Under the pieces are notes generated by a model, which was not told the origin of the DNA, searched no databases, and worked only from the letters and a program-made list of their open reading frames with translations. A stretch of DNA of 64,000 nucleotides from JAPPHA01 sp964291635 (GTDB lineage: Bacteria > Pseudomonadota > Alphaproteobacteria > Rhodobacterales > Rhodobacteraceae): the NCBI GenBank assembly GCA_964291635.2, contig OZ219905.1, positions 744,001 to 808,000 of the forward strand, in the 5' to 3' direction. Of this stretch, positions 1 through 8,762 are shown one piece after another. Within the stretch, counting starts at the first letter, position 1. Each line of letters starts with the position of its first letter. The position numbers were made by a program, and so were the translations under genes.

Positions 1-41
1 AACCCGGGCTTCCTTGCGATAACACCGTATCTGTACTTCGA

Positions 42-68
42 CTGCCCCGGTTGTGCAGGCCGGGGCAG
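42..68. other. Stem-loop upstream of adhC
   Basis: CTGCCCCGG (42-50) is perfectly complementary to CCGGGGCAG (60-68), with a 9-base loop. It ends 31 bases before the adhC start codon and has no T-run after it. It could be the terminator of a gene left of the window or a 5' leader structure of adhC; the sequence does not decide. Confidence 0.5.
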
Positions 69-99
69 GCCACCGTAACCCGAAACAGGGAGGGATATC

Positions 100-1212
100 A
101 TGAAAACCCGGGCAGCAGTCGCCGTTGAAGCAGGAAAACCTCTCGAGATCATGGATGTGAATCTCGATGGACCAAGGGATGGCGAAGTCTTGGTGGAGAT
201 TAAGGCGACCGGAATCTGCCACACGGACGAATTCACCCTGTCGGGCGCGGACCCCGAGGGCCTGTTTCCGGCCATACTCGGGCACGAAGGGGCAGGAATC
301 GTCGTCGAGGTCGGCGACGGCGTAACCTCGGTCAAACCCGGGGATCACGTCATTCCGCTTTACACGCCCGAGTGTCGCGAATGCGAATACTGCCTGAACC
401 CCAAGACCAACCTCTGCCAGGCGATCAGGGCAACCCAGGGCCAGGGCCTCATGCCTGACGGCACCTCCCGCTTCTCCATGACCGACGGAACGCCAATCCT
501 TCACTACATGGGGTGCTCGACGTTCTCCAACCATACGGTGCTGCCGGAGATCGCCGTCGCCAAGGTGCGCAAGGACGCCCCGTTCGACAAGATCTGTTAC
601 ATCGGTTGCGGTGTATCCACCGGGATCGGCGCGGTGATCAACACCGCCAGGGTCGAAGAAGGCAGCAACGCGATCGTCTTCGGACTGGGCGGAATCGGGC
701 TCAACGTCATTCAGGGGCTCCGCCTCGCCGGAGCCGACCAGATCGTCGGGGTCGACATCAACCCGTCCAAGGCGGAAATGGGCCGCCATTTCGGCATGAC
801 GGACTTCGTCAACCCGGACGAAGTCGAGGGAGACCTTGTTGCCCATCTCGTCGATTTGACCGGTGGAGGCGGGGATTACACCTTTGATGCCACCGGGAAC
901 GTCTCTGTCATGCGCGCTGCACTCGAATCCGCCCACAAGGGCTGGGGCGAGAGCGTCATCATCGGAGTGGCGCCGGCAGGAGCCGAAATCAGCACGCGTC
1001 CGTTCCAGCTGGTTACGGGCAGGGTCTGGCGCGGGACCGCCTTCGGCGGCACGCGCGGTCGAACCGAAGTGCCGAGAATCGTTGACTGGTACATGAACGC
1101 GAAGATCGAAATCGATCCGATGATCACCCACAAGCTGTCGCTCGAGGACATCAACAAGGGCTTCGATCTCATGCATGCGGGTGAATCGATCAGGACGGTC
1201 GTCGAGTTCTGA
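100..1212 (+). CDS. adhC: S-(hydroxymethyl)glutathione dehydrogenase / class III alcohol dehydrogenase
   Basis: This cytoplasmic enzyme oxidises S-hydroxymethylglutathione, the adduct of formaldehyde and glutathione, to S-formylglutathione with NAD. The 370-residue length is normal for the class III family. Catalytic zinc ligands are visible as Cys40, His62 (in GHEGAG) and Cys170; the structural zinc site is Cys92, Cys95, Cys98 and Cys106; the NAD-binding glycines are GLGGIG at 195-200. A GGGAGGG ribosome site precedes the ATG at a normal distance. The next enzyme of the pathway, fghA, lies 1.4 kb downstream on the same strand with a transporter gene between them. The family is also called frmA or flhA. 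Assignment is firm. Confidence 0.96.
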   Translation: MKTRAAVAVEAGKPLEIMDVNLDGPRDGEVLVEIKATGICHTDEFTLSGADPEGLFPAILGHEGAGIVVEVGDGVTSVKPGDHVIPLYTPECRECEYCLNPKTNLCQAIRATQGQGLMPDGTSRFSMTDGTPILHYMGCSTFSNHTVLPEIAVAKVRKDAPFDKICYIGCGVSTGIGAVINTARVEEGSNAIVFGLGGIGLNVIQGLRLAGADQIVGVDINPSKAEMGRHFGMTDFVNPDEVEGDLVAHLVDLTGGGGDYTFDATGNVSVMRAALESAHKGWGESVIIGVAPAGAEISTRPFQLVTGRVWRGTAFGGTRGRTEVPRIVDWYMNAKIEIDPMITHKLSLEDINKGFDLMHAGESIRTVVEF

Positions 1213-1551
1213 ATCCGAAGACCGGAATTCCGGTTCCGCCGCCTGTTTCCCCGAACGGGGATCAGGACTGGCAAGGTCCTGATCCGGCCTCCGCATGGCG
1301 TCGGCCCCGATCCGGGAGTTCTACACCGGGCGACCCGCCGGTCCGGCATGCGGTCCGGCAGCTTCCCTGGAAGGAATAACTGACTTACGCGTTCCTCTGC
1401 CCGACCATTTCGGGGGCCGGGACGGCGGCGTTCTCCGCACATCCCGCCGGGCAGGCACTGACCGACGGTCTCTCGCTTGCCGCAAGATCGATGCCGATAG
1501 AAAATTTCCGGCGGGACAGATGGTCGCGCCCGTCCCGAGTGATTCAGTCCA
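1213..1551. other. Intergenic gap after adhC
   Basis: No convincing gene in these 339 bases. It holds a 14-bp perfect palindrome (ACCGGAATTCCGGT, about 1220-1235) and a strong stem-loop listed separately. The short reading frames on both strands show no family features. Confidence 0.6.
1259..1285 (+). terminator. Stem-loop after adhC
   Basis: GGATCAGGAC (1259-1268) pairs perfectly with GTCCTGATCC (1276-1285) around a 7-base loop. There is no T-tract, so it is either an atypical terminator or a 3'-end stabilising structure for the adhC message. Confidence 0.55.
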
Positions 1552-2481
1552 ATGAGTGACATCTTTCTGCGGATCCTGCCGTTTTTTCTCGTCATCGGAT
1601 GCGGATACCTGGCAGCCGCATTCCGTTTCTTCAGTTCCGAAGCGACCGACTGGTTGTCCCGGTTCGTCTTCTATTTCGCCCTCTCGGCCATGTTGTTCCG
1701 GTTTGCGGCAACGCTGCCGCTGCCTGACATCTTCGATTCCCGTTTTGCCCTGGCCTATCTGTCCGCATGCGTCATCCTGTACGTCCTGGTCATCACCGTC
1801 GGCCTCGTCCGGGGAGAAGGATTGGCGGTTGCCGCTCTCGAATCCCAGTGCGCGATCATCGGCAACACCGGGTTCCTCGGCCTTCCGATGCTCGTGGCCC
1901 TCCTTGGAACGGCGGCGGCCGGCCCGGTACTCCTGACCCTTGCAATCGATCTCATCGTCTTCAGCAGCCTCGTGGTGATGATCATCACGGTTTCGCGCGA
2001 AGGCCGGTTCAGCCTGACATCGGTCCTTCGCGTCCTCGGCGGTGTCATCCGAAATCCCATGGTGGTCTCGATTTCTGCAGGGATCATCTGGTCCGCATTT
2101 CGCCTGCCCCTCACCGGTCCCTTCGATGCATTCCTCGAATTGCTCGCAGGGGCCGCGACACCCGCGGCCCTGTTCGCTATCGGTGCTTCGCTCGCGTTTC
2201 ACAAGGCGGGTCGAATCGGGATTTCCCTGTGGCTGGCTGGCGCCAAGCTGGTGCTGCATCCGCTCCTGGTCGCGGCCTTCGCCCTCCTTGTGTTTTCCGT
2301 CGATCCTTTCGCGGCCGGTGTCATGATTGCCGCGGCTGCCATGCCGACGGCAGGCAACATCTTTCTGCTGGCCAATCATTACCGCGTCGCCGAAGCCCGG
2401 GTTTCGTCCGTCATCCTCTTTTCGACCTGTGCCAGCATCGTCACGCTGAGCCTTGCGATCTCTCTGGTTCCCAACCAGTGA
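1552..2481 (+). CDS. AEC-family (auxin efflux carrier type) permease
   Basis: A 309-residue integral membrane protein built almost entirely of hydrophobic helices in two similar halves, as in the AEC family of bile/acid-type carriers. Helpful signatures are the N-terminal FFLVIGCGYLAA helix, the middle segment with GNTGFLGLP (about residues 103-111) and the C-terminal MPTAGNIFLLAN. Bacterial AEC members export or import small organic anions such as malate or amino-acid-like acids; the substrate cannot be read from sequence. The gene lies between adhC and fghA, which may mean the transported compound feeds the same C1-yielding pathway, but that is only context. Confidence 0.85.
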   Translation: MSDIFLRILPFFLVIGCGYLAAAFRFFSSEATDWLSRFVFYFALSAMLFRFAATLPLPDIFDSRFALAYLSACVILYVLVITVGLVRGEGLAVAALESQCAIIGNTGFLGLPMLVALLGTAAAGPVLLTLAIDLIVFSSLVVMIITVSREGRFSLTSVLRVLGGVIRNPMVVSISAGIIWSAFRLPLTGPFDAFLELLAGAATPAALFAIGASLAFHKAGRIGISLWLAGAKLVLHPLLVAAFALLVFSVDPFAAGVMIAAAAMPTAGNIFLLANHYRVAEARVSSVILFSTCASIVTLSLAISLVPNQ

Positions 2482-2572
2482 ATGCCGTATTCAGATTCGA
2501 AAGGGGCAACCGGGCGCCTGACCCGGCCCGGCCCCGGCCAAAGGATCAACCGGTGCGGAAAGAGGGCGAGTG

Positions 2573-3412
2573 ATGTCAATGGAAACGGTATCGGAAAACG
2601 TCTGTTTCGGAGGTGTGCAGGGCGTCTACCGCCACGAATCCGCCGCGTGCAATTGTGCGATGACGTTCGGGCTCTATCTGCCGCCCGCCGCCGAACAGAA
2701 GGACGTCCCGGTCCTCTGGTATCTCTCCGGCCTGACCTGTACCCACGAAAACGCGATGATCAAGGCTGGCGCGCAAGGCTGGGCAGCCCGGCACGGAATC
2801 GCTGTGATCTTTCCGGACACCTCTCCCAGGGGCGACGGAGTTGCAGACGACGAGGAATATGATCTCGGACAGGGCGCCGGCTTCTATGTCGATGCCACCG
2901 AGTCTCCGTGGTCGCCTCACTTCAGGATGTGGGATTACGTTACCAGGGAGTTGCCCGAACTGGTGTTCAGCCAATTCAGGCTCGACCAGGGTTCCCAGGG
3001 CATTACCGGTCACTCCATGGGAGGTCACGGCGCGCTTACCATCGCCATGACCCGCCCCGATACCTATCGATCGGTTTCAGCCCTGGCGCCGATCGCCAAC
3101 CCGACTCGAACAGCCATGGGCCGCAGGCAATTCGCCGCCTACCTCGGTCAGGATCCCGACCGGTGGTCCCTGCACGATTCAACCGTGCTGATGCGGAAGA
3201 AAGGCTATCCTGGACCGATACTTATCGATCAGGGTGAAGCTGACCCGTTCCTGGAACACCTCGCGCCTTCGGCGCTGGCCGACGCCATCGCATCGGTCGG
3301 CCAGGATGCAGAGTTCCGGATGCACGAACGCTACGATCACAGCTATTTCTTTGTCGCCTCATTCATGGAAGACCATGTCCGCCATCACGCTGAACAACTT
3401 CACGCGGGATAG
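2573..3412 (+). CDS. fghA: S-formylglutathione hydrolase
   Basis: A 279-residue esterase-D type alpha/beta hydrolase that cleaves S-formylglutathione to formate and glutathione, the second step of glutathione-dependent formaldehyde oxidation. The nucleophile is Ser148 in GHSMGG; Asp224 (in GEADPF) and His256 (in YDHSYFF) complete the triad. The motif SGLTCTHEN at 52-60 is characteristic of the family. An AGAGGG site sits 6 bases before ATG 2573; a GTG at 2570 and an ATG at 2579 are less well placed. It partners adhC upstream. Assignment is firm. Confidence 0.96.
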   Translation: MSMETVSENVCFGGVQGVYRHESAACNCAMTFGLYLPPAAEQKDVPVLWYLSGLTCTHENAMIKAGAQGWAARHGIAVIFPDTSPRGDGVADDEEYDLGQGAGFYVDATESPWSPHFRMWDYVTRELPELVFSQFRLDQGSQGITGHSMGGHGALTIAMTRPDTYRSVSALAPIANPTRTAMGRRQFAAYLGQDPDRWSLHDSTVLMRKKGYPGPILIDQGEADPFLEHLAPSALADAIASVGQDAEFRMHERYDHSYFFVASFMEDHVRHHAEQLHAG

Positions 3413-3437
3413 CGTGCACCGCCGGGACCTCGTCGTC

Positions 3438-3458
3438 CCCGGCAGCGGGCTTGCCGGG
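3438..3458. terminator. Stem-loop after fghA
   Basis: CCCGGCA (3438-3444) pairs with TGCCGGG (3452-3458) around a 7-base loop in the 93-base gap between fghA and the HAD gene. No T-tract follows. Confidence 0.4.
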
Positions 3459-3505
3459 CATGATCCACTGTCTCGCGTGCCGGCACCGATTACCGGAACC
3501 AGATC

Positions 3506-4165
3506 ATGACCTTGAGCAGCGACCAGACCAGCGTGTCAGCCGTCGTTTTCGACATCGGAAACGTGCTTGTCGGGTGGGAGCCGGAGGCGATGTTCGACCG
3601 CGTTATCGGTCCCGAGCGGCGCAGACAGCTGTTCGACCGCGTCGATATCGACGCCATGAATACCAGCATGGATCGCGGCGCACCGTTCCGGGAGACAGTC
3701 TACCGGACCGCGGAGGCTCATCCGGAATTTGCCGACGAAATCCGTCTCTGGCACGATCGGTGGATCGAAATGTTCAGGCCGGTTCATCGACGTTCCGTTC
3801 ACTTGCTCCGCGCGCTCAGGAGCCGCGGCGTACCGGTCTTCGCCCTGTCCAACTTCGGCAGGGACACCATCAGGATCGCCGAGGCGGAAATGCCTTTTCT
3901 CCGGGAGTTCGACCAACGGTTCATTTCCGGCGAACTGGGGTGCCTCAAGCCGGAACCCGAGATCTACAGGATCGTCGAACGGGAATGCGGACATGCCCCC
4001 GAACGGCTGCTCTTCACGGACGATCGGGACGAGAACATCCTTGGAGCCACAAGTCGCGGGTGGCAAGGGCATGTGTTTGAGACTCCATCAGGATTCGCCG
4101 AATGCCTGGTGAACCATGGACTCCTCGACAGGGAGGAAGCCTTTCCCGATGAAGGCGGGTCTTGA
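3506..4165 (+). CDS. HAD-superfamily phosphatase
   Basis: A 219-residue HAD hydrolase. Motif I is FDIGNVLV with the nucleophile Asp16 but Gly at the +2 position (18) instead of the usual acid, the form seen in YihX-type sugar phosphatases and some dehalogenase-like members. Motif II is Ser115 (ALSNFG), motif III Lys148 (LKPEPE) and motif IV Asp172/Asp173 (FTDDRDEN). The alpha-helical cap between motifs I and II fits HAD subfamily IA. The substrate is unknown. The 3' end overlaps the next gene, which implies translational coupling. Confidence 0.85.
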   Translation: MTLSSDQTSVSAVVFDIGNVLVGWEPEAMFDRVIGPERRRQLFDRVDIDAMNTSMDRGAPFRETVYRTAEAHPEFADEIRLWHDRWIEMFRPVHRRSVHLLRALRSRGVPVFALSNFGRDTIRIAEAEMPFLREFDQRFISGELGCLKPEPEIYRIVERECGHAPERLLFTDDRDENILGATSRGWQGHVFETPSGFAECLVNHGLLDREEAFPDEGGS

Positions 4166-5126
4166 GATGGACGTAGCCCTGGTCGACCCTGGCACGATCG
4201 AACCGCATCTCGAGTGGAGCGAAGTCGTCGATGCGATCAGGAGCGGGCATGCACTGCCGCGGGCGATCATCGCGGACAACCTGGTTCAGCGGGGAGACGA
4301 TGGCCTGCTGTTGCGTTCAGCCTGGATTGACGGCCTCGGCTCCGTGGTCAAGTGCGCCACCGTCTTCCCTGGAAACGATGACCGCGGCATTCCAACCATT
4401 CACGGCAGTGTCACCCTTTTTGACGACAGGACGGGCATTCCGGAGGCATTCCTTGACTTTCACCAGGTAACCAGGTGGAAAACTGCCGCGGATTCCCTTC
4501 TCGGCGCCCAGCTGCTGGCCCGAAAGGACTCGCGGTCAGTCCTGATTGTTGGCGCAGGCACGGTCGCAAGGTCTCTCGTTCCCGCCTACGCGAGTCACTT
4601 TCGGGGAATCCGTTTCATGGTATGGAACCGGACGATTGCCCGGGCCGAAGACATGAGGGCCGAGTGCTCGTCGCAGGCGGACATCGAGGTTGTCACGAAC
4701 ATCGAGGCTGCGGCTGGCGAGGCCGACATCATCTGTTGCGCAACCATGTCGGCGAAACCGGTCCTGTCAGGCCGATGGTTGAAACCAGGGCAGCACCTCG
4801 ATCTGATCGGATCCTTCCGGCCCGATACGCGTGAAGTCGACGACGAGGCGATTCTGCGCTCCAGCCTGTTCGTCAACAGTCTCGAGACGGCGCTCGGAAA
4901 GGCCGGCGAGATCATCATTCCGCTGGAGACCGGGGTCGTGACGCGGGACCGGATTCTGGGCGATCTTTACGATCTCGTCGCGGGCAGGATCGGACGCACC
5001 TCCCGTGACGAGATCACGCTGTACAAGAATGGCGGCGGCGCACATCTTGACCTGATGACAGCTCGCCATCTGCTCGACAAATGGACGACGGTCCGCGGGA
5101 AATCAGGCGCTCGAAATGATTGCTGA
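4149..5126 (+). CDS. Ornithine cyclodeaminase / mu-crystallin family protein
   Basis: About 325 residues with the layout of the ornithine cyclodeaminase family: an N-terminal substrate/dimerisation part, then a Rossmann fold with VGAGTVARSL in the middle, and a C-terminal segment typical of the family (SLETALGKAGEI). Members deaminate ornithine to proline or reduce cyclic imino acids such as pyrroline-2-carboxylate with NAD(P)H; which one applies here is undecided. Three in-frame starts are possible: 4116, 4149 (GGGAGGAAG about 10 bases upstream) and 4167, directly after the HAD stop codon. I chose 4149. The end overlaps the next gene by 11 bases. Confidence 0.8.
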   Translation: MKAGLEMDVALVDPGTIEPHLEWSEVVDAIRSGHALPRAIIADNLVQRGDDGLLLRSAWIDGLGSVVKCATVFPGNDDRGIPTIHGSVTLFDDRTGIPEAFLDFHQVTRWKTAADSLLGAQLLARKDSRSVLIVGAGTVARSLVPAYASHFRGIRFMVWNRTIARAEDMRAECSSQADIEVVTNIEAAAGEADIICCATMSAKPVLSGRWLKPGQHLDLIGSFRPDTREVDDEAILRSSLFVNSLETALGKAGEIIIPLETGVVTRDRILGDLYDLVAGRIGRTSRDEITLYKNGGGAHLDLMTARHLLDKWTTVRGKSGARNDC

Positions 5127-5922
5127 CGAATTGATCAAGGCCTATGACCGCGACGGCGCCATTCTTTTGAGGGGAGTCTTCGACGACTGGATCGAGACGA
5201 TTGAAGCCGGGATAGCCAGGAATCTTGAAGACCCCGGTCCCTATGCCTCGGAAAACGCCGTCAAGCGCGGTGACGGTCGTTTCTTCGACGATTATTGCAA
5301 CTGGACCCGAATCCCGGAGTTCGAAAGGATGGTCAGGGAGAGTAGCGCAGGTGAAATCGCCGCTCGCGTGATGAGTTCGCGCACGGCGCGTTTCTTCCAT
5401 GACCACGTGCTGGTCAAGGAATCCGGAACGTTCAAGGCGACCCCCTGGCACCAGGACGCACCCTATTATTTCGTCGACAGTGACCAGACCGTCAGCATGT
5501 GGATCCCGGTCGATGCGGTCTACTCGGCCAGCCTCCGCCTCATCGCGGGTTCCCACCGGTGGGAACGCATGGTCAGGCCGGTCAGCTGGGCGGACGACAG
5601 CGACTTCTATGACGAGGCCGGCGCCGGGGACTGGATTCCCGTACCGGACCCGGATGTTTCACCCGAGGACATGCGTGTCCTCGAATGGCGGATGGAACCC
5701 GGAGATGTCGTCCTGTTTCACTTCCGGACATTGCACGGTGCCCGGGGGAATCCGGGCAGTCAACGGCGACGGGTTCTTTCACTGCGCTGGTTCGGCGACG
5801 ACGCGCGTTTCGTATCCCGCCCGGGTCGAACATCGCCGCCGTTCCCAGGTCATGGTATGACCGAAGGAGAGCAACTCAGGGAGGACTGGTTTCCGGTCAT
5901 CTGGAGAGCCGAGGAAACGTGA
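5116..5922 (+). CDS. Phytanoyl-CoA dioxygenase (PhyH) family protein
   Basis: A 268-residue Fe(II)/2-oxoglutarate-dependent oxygenase of the PhyH group. The facial triad is visible as His112-x-Asp114 (WHQDAPYY) and a distal His207 (in RTLHGARGN), followed by arginines at 217-219 that could bind 2-oxoglutarate. PhyH relatives in bacteria hydroxylate diverse small molecules, including ectoine and other metabolites; the substrate is unknown here. It overlaps the cyclodeaminase-like gene by 11 bases, so the two are probably co-translated and may act on the same compound. Confidence 0.85.
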   Translation: MIADELIKAYDRDGAILLRGVFDDWIETIEAGIARNLEDPGPYASENAVKRGDGRFFDDYCNWTRIPEFERMVRESSAGEIAARVMSSRTARFFHDHVLVKESGTFKATPWHQDAPYYFVDSDQTVSMWIPVDAVYSASLRLIAGSHRWERMVRPVSWADDSDFYDEAGAGDWIPVPDPDVSPEDMRVLEWRMEPGDVVLFHFRTLHGARGNPGSQRRRVLSLRWFGDDARFVSRPGRTSPPFPGHGMTEGEQLREDWFPVIWRAEET

Positions 5923-5996
5923 AAGCAGGACATGCCGGCAGAAGGTCGACACCACCTGCCGGTTGCAGCGAGGCTTCCCGCCGGTCAGGCGCACAA

Positions 5997-7508
5997 ATGC
6001 AGCACCTTCCCTTCGACAACAGTTATTCCCGGCTGCCGCCGCGGTTCTTCGCACGCGTGCAACCGGACCGGGCGCCCGATCCGCACCTGATCCGGCTGAA
6101 CCGCGCGTTGGCGGCGGAGATCGGTCTTGATCCCGGCTGGCTGGAATCGGCTGCGGGTCTCGCGATGCTTTCCGGCCGGGACCTTCCCTCCGAGGTGGAG
6201 TCGATTGCGATGGCCTATGCGGGTCACCAGTTCGGCGGCTGGGTTCCGCAGCTCGGGGACGGCCGGGCCCTCCTGCTCGGTGAAGTCGTCGGGCCGGACG
6301 AAATCCGCCGCGACATCCAGCTCAAGGGATCCGGCCGCACTCCTTTTTCGCGCATGGGCGACGGCAAGGCCCCGCTCGGGCCCGTGCTCCGGGAATACAT
6401 CGTCAGCGAAGCCATGGCCGCGCTTGGTGTCCCCACGTCGCGGTCACTGGCTGCCGTCGCCACCGGCGAAACCGTTTACCGGGAACGGCCGCTCCCCGGG
6501 GCGGTTCTCACCCGGGTTGCCCAAAGCCATGTCCGTGTCGGAACGTTCCAGTATTTTCACGCCCGAAATGACCGGGACGGCGTCAGGGAACTGGCCGACT
6601 ACACTCTCGAGCGGCATTTTCCCGGTACGGGAGACACCGGGCAGCCGTACCGGCGGCTCCTCGACGAAGTCATCCGGCGCCAGGCGTCGTTGATTGCGCG
6701 CTGGATGGGGCTCGGCTTCATCCACGGCGTCATGAACACCGACAACATGCAGATTGCCGGCGAGACGATCGACTACGGGCCCTGCGCATTCATGGAGGCT
6801 TTCCATCCCGGAACGGTCTTCAGCTCGATAGATCACGGGGGCCGCTACTCCTGGGTGAACCAGCCGGCCATCGGGGAGTGGAATCTCGCGCGATTCGCGG
6901 AAACACTGCTGCCGCTTCTCGATGCCACGGACCAGGAATCGGCCCTGGCGGAGGCCCGTGGGGCTCTTTCGGAATTCGGGGTGGCGTTTTCGGCCGAACT
7001 GTCTGGCGTTTTCCGAAGAAAACTGGGACTCGACGACGCTCGGGACGATGATGAGGGCATCAAGCAATTCATTGATTCGACATTTTCGGTCATGGCGACG
7101 CAAAAGGTCGACTTTACCCGCTTCTTCACTGAATTGACCCGGGTCGCGGACAGGCTGGCCCATGCCCGGGATCCCGTCAACCATGATCCGCCGGATACAT
7201 TTCGTGAGCTTTTCGCCGAACCGTCGGCTGCCGATTCATGGTTTGACGACTGGAAAACCGTCTTCGCACCGGAATCCTCGTCCGCTGCCCGGAGGGCCGT
7301 CGCCATGCAAAGCGTCAACCCGGTTCTCATTCCGCGAAATCATCGGGTGGAGGAAGCGATTCGTGACGCCACGACCGGCAATTTCGAGGGATTCAACCGG
7401 CTGGTTGACGCCCTGAAATCGCCCTACCGGGAACAGCCGGAATATTCGGACCTGGAACGACCGGCTCGAAAGGACGAAGCTGTTCACCAGACATTTTGCG
7501 GAACGTGA
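5997..7508 (+). CDS. selO: SelO/YdiU protein adenylyltransferase (pseudokinase)
   Basis: About 503 residues, the usual length for SelO. The family transfers AMP from ATP to protein hydroxyl groups, linked to redox stress in other bacteria. Visible signatures are YAGHQFGGW near the N terminus, LGDGRALLLGE, the loop KGSGRTPFSRMGDG, and HGVMNTDNM with the metal-binding Asp and DYGP that follow. The long open frame extends upstream to 5685, but homology begins at MQHLPFDNSY, so ATG 5997 is the likely start; no strong ribosome site is seen. No selenocysteine signal was noticed; most bacterial members lack one. Confidence 0.93.
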   Translation: MQHLPFDNSYSRLPPRFFARVQPDRAPDPHLIRLNRALAAEIGLDPGWLESAAGLAMLSGRDLPSEVESIAMAYAGHQFGGWVPQLGDGRALLLGEVVGPDEIRRDIQLKGSGRTPFSRMGDGKAPLGPVLREYIVSEAMAALGVPTSRSLAAVATGETVYRERPLPGAVLTRVAQSHVRVGTFQYFHARNDRDGVRELADYTLERHFPGTGDTGQPYRRLLDEVIRRQASLIARWMGLGFIHGVMNTDNMQIAGETIDYGPCAFMEAFHPGTVFSSIDHGGRYSWVNQPAIGEWNLARFAETLLPLLDATDQESALAEARGALSEFGVAFSAELSGVFRRKLGLDDARDDDEGIKQFIDSTFSVMATQKVDFTRFFTELTRVADRLAHARDPVNHDPPDTFRELFAEPSAADSWFDDWKTVFAPESSSAARRAVAMQSVNPVLIPRNHRVEEAIRDATTGNFEGFNRLVDALKSPYREQPEYSDLERPARKDEAVHQTFCGT

Positions 7509-7567
7509 GGCCGGAATCCGTCCGGGGCGGCGACCAGGGCAACCATTCGAACGGCAGGGGCGGACGC

Positions 7568-8563
7568 ATGGCGACAGAGCACGATGCGAGCATGATGAAC
7601 AACCTCTACTGGTGGGGGATTCCGACGTTGTTCCGGTGTACGGCCGCCGAACCCGAGGGACATGACATCGTTCTCGCCGGTGTCCCCCATTCGACGGGAA
7701 ACGGGACCACGGAAAGGGACCAGCACCTGGGCCCCCGGGCCGTCAGAAACGTCTCGGCTCTCCAGCGGAGGGTTCACGGCTCCTTCGGGATCGATCCCTG
7801 GTCATCGGCACGGATCTGCGACGCCGGAGACGTGCCCCTGCCGAGAGCGAACGACAACGAAGATTGTATCGAGAGGATCACTTCCTTTTTTGAGCGGATC
7901 GACCGGGCGGGAGCCCGCCCGGTATCAATTGGCGGCGACCACTCGATAACTGGCGGAATACTCCAGGCGCTCGGCGGAGGACAGGTCGCGGAGGGGCAGC
8001 CGGTCTCCCTCCTGCACCTTGACGCACACACGGATGTCTTCACGAAGGTCGACCACTTTCTCGGCGCCCGGAAATCGGCCGCGCACTGGGCGGCCTATCT
8101 CGCCGACCAGGGCCAGGTGGCACCAGGCCGTTCCATGCAGGTTGGCCTTCGCGGCCATCCGAGAACACACGACTGGCTGCAGCCGGCGTACGACTACGGG
8201 TACAACATCGTCACGATGGCAGACGCGCGCACGCGCGGCATTGCCGACGTCGCCACCGAGATCCGGGACTGCCTGGACGGCCACCCGGTCTACGTGACGT
8301 TCGACCTCGATTGCCTCGATCCTTCCGTTGCCCCTGGCGTCGCCAACATCGAGCCAGGGGTCAGGGGTTTCTCGATCGACGAAGCCGTCGAACTCCTTCA
8401 TTCGGTCAGGGGCATGAACATTGTCGGGGGAGACGTCGTGTGCCTGATGCCGACCAAGGACAGTCCAAACCAGATCACAGCAATGGTCGCGGCATCCATC
8501 ATGTTCGAAATGATCGCCCTGATCGCGGAAAAGACGAGGAAGAGCAGGGCACCCGGCGCGTAG
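7568..8563 (+). CDS. Arginase/agmatinase (ureohydrolase) family enzyme
   Basis: A 331-residue ureohydrolase-fold protein. The dimanganese ligands are all present: His125 (GGDHS), Asp152, His154 and Asp156 (LDAHTD), Asp246 and Asp248 (FDLDCLDP). The position that in arginase and agmatinase carries the guanidinium-binding Glu (EVNP-like motif) is Cys292 here (VVCLMPTKD), so the substrate may not be arginine or agmatine. ATG 7568 follows AGGGGCGG; the open frame extends further up but overlaps selO. It is last in the plus-strand run that starts at adhC. Hydrolysis of a C-N bond in a guanidino or related compound is the safest description. Confidence 0.85.
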   Translation: MATEHDASMMNNLYWWGIPTLFRCTAAEPEGHDIVLAGVPHSTGNGTTERDQHLGPRAVRNVSALQRRVHGSFGIDPWSSARICDAGDVPLPRANDNEDCIERITSFFERIDRAGARPVSIGGDHSITGGILQALGGGQVAEGQPVSLLHLDAHTDVFTKVDHFLGARKSAAHWAAYLADQGQVAPGRSMQVGLRGHPRTHDWLQPAYDYGYNIVTMADARTRGIADVATEIRDCLDGHPVYVTFDLDCLDPSVAPGVANIEPGVRGFSIDEAVELLHSVRGMNIVGGDVVCLMPTKDSPNQITAMVAASIMFEMIALIAEKTRKSRAPGA

Positions 8564-8762
8564 CTGCGCCAACCTCAATTGACCTTCCGGACGGTCTGGC
8601 GTGCGGCACTGGCGCCATCGATCCTCCACGTCGGCGGTACTGTTCTGCTGCCTCTCGACAAACCAATTCCGGTGAATCAGCGGCACCGGCGCGGCGCCGC
8701 TCACGCTGCGCCTGTGCCGCCCGACGGCAATGCATGCCTTTGACAGGTTCCGGGGATCCGAA

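Noticed and set aside
1321..2379. 352-codon minus-strand frame opposite the AEC permease
   Set aside because: Product is Glu/Arg/Gln-rich and has no domain; the plus-strand frame is a clear permease.
5685..5996. Upstream extension of the selO frame to 5685
   Set aside because: It lies within the PhyH gene and its Arg/Pro-rich sequence is unlike SelO; the family homology starts at 5997.
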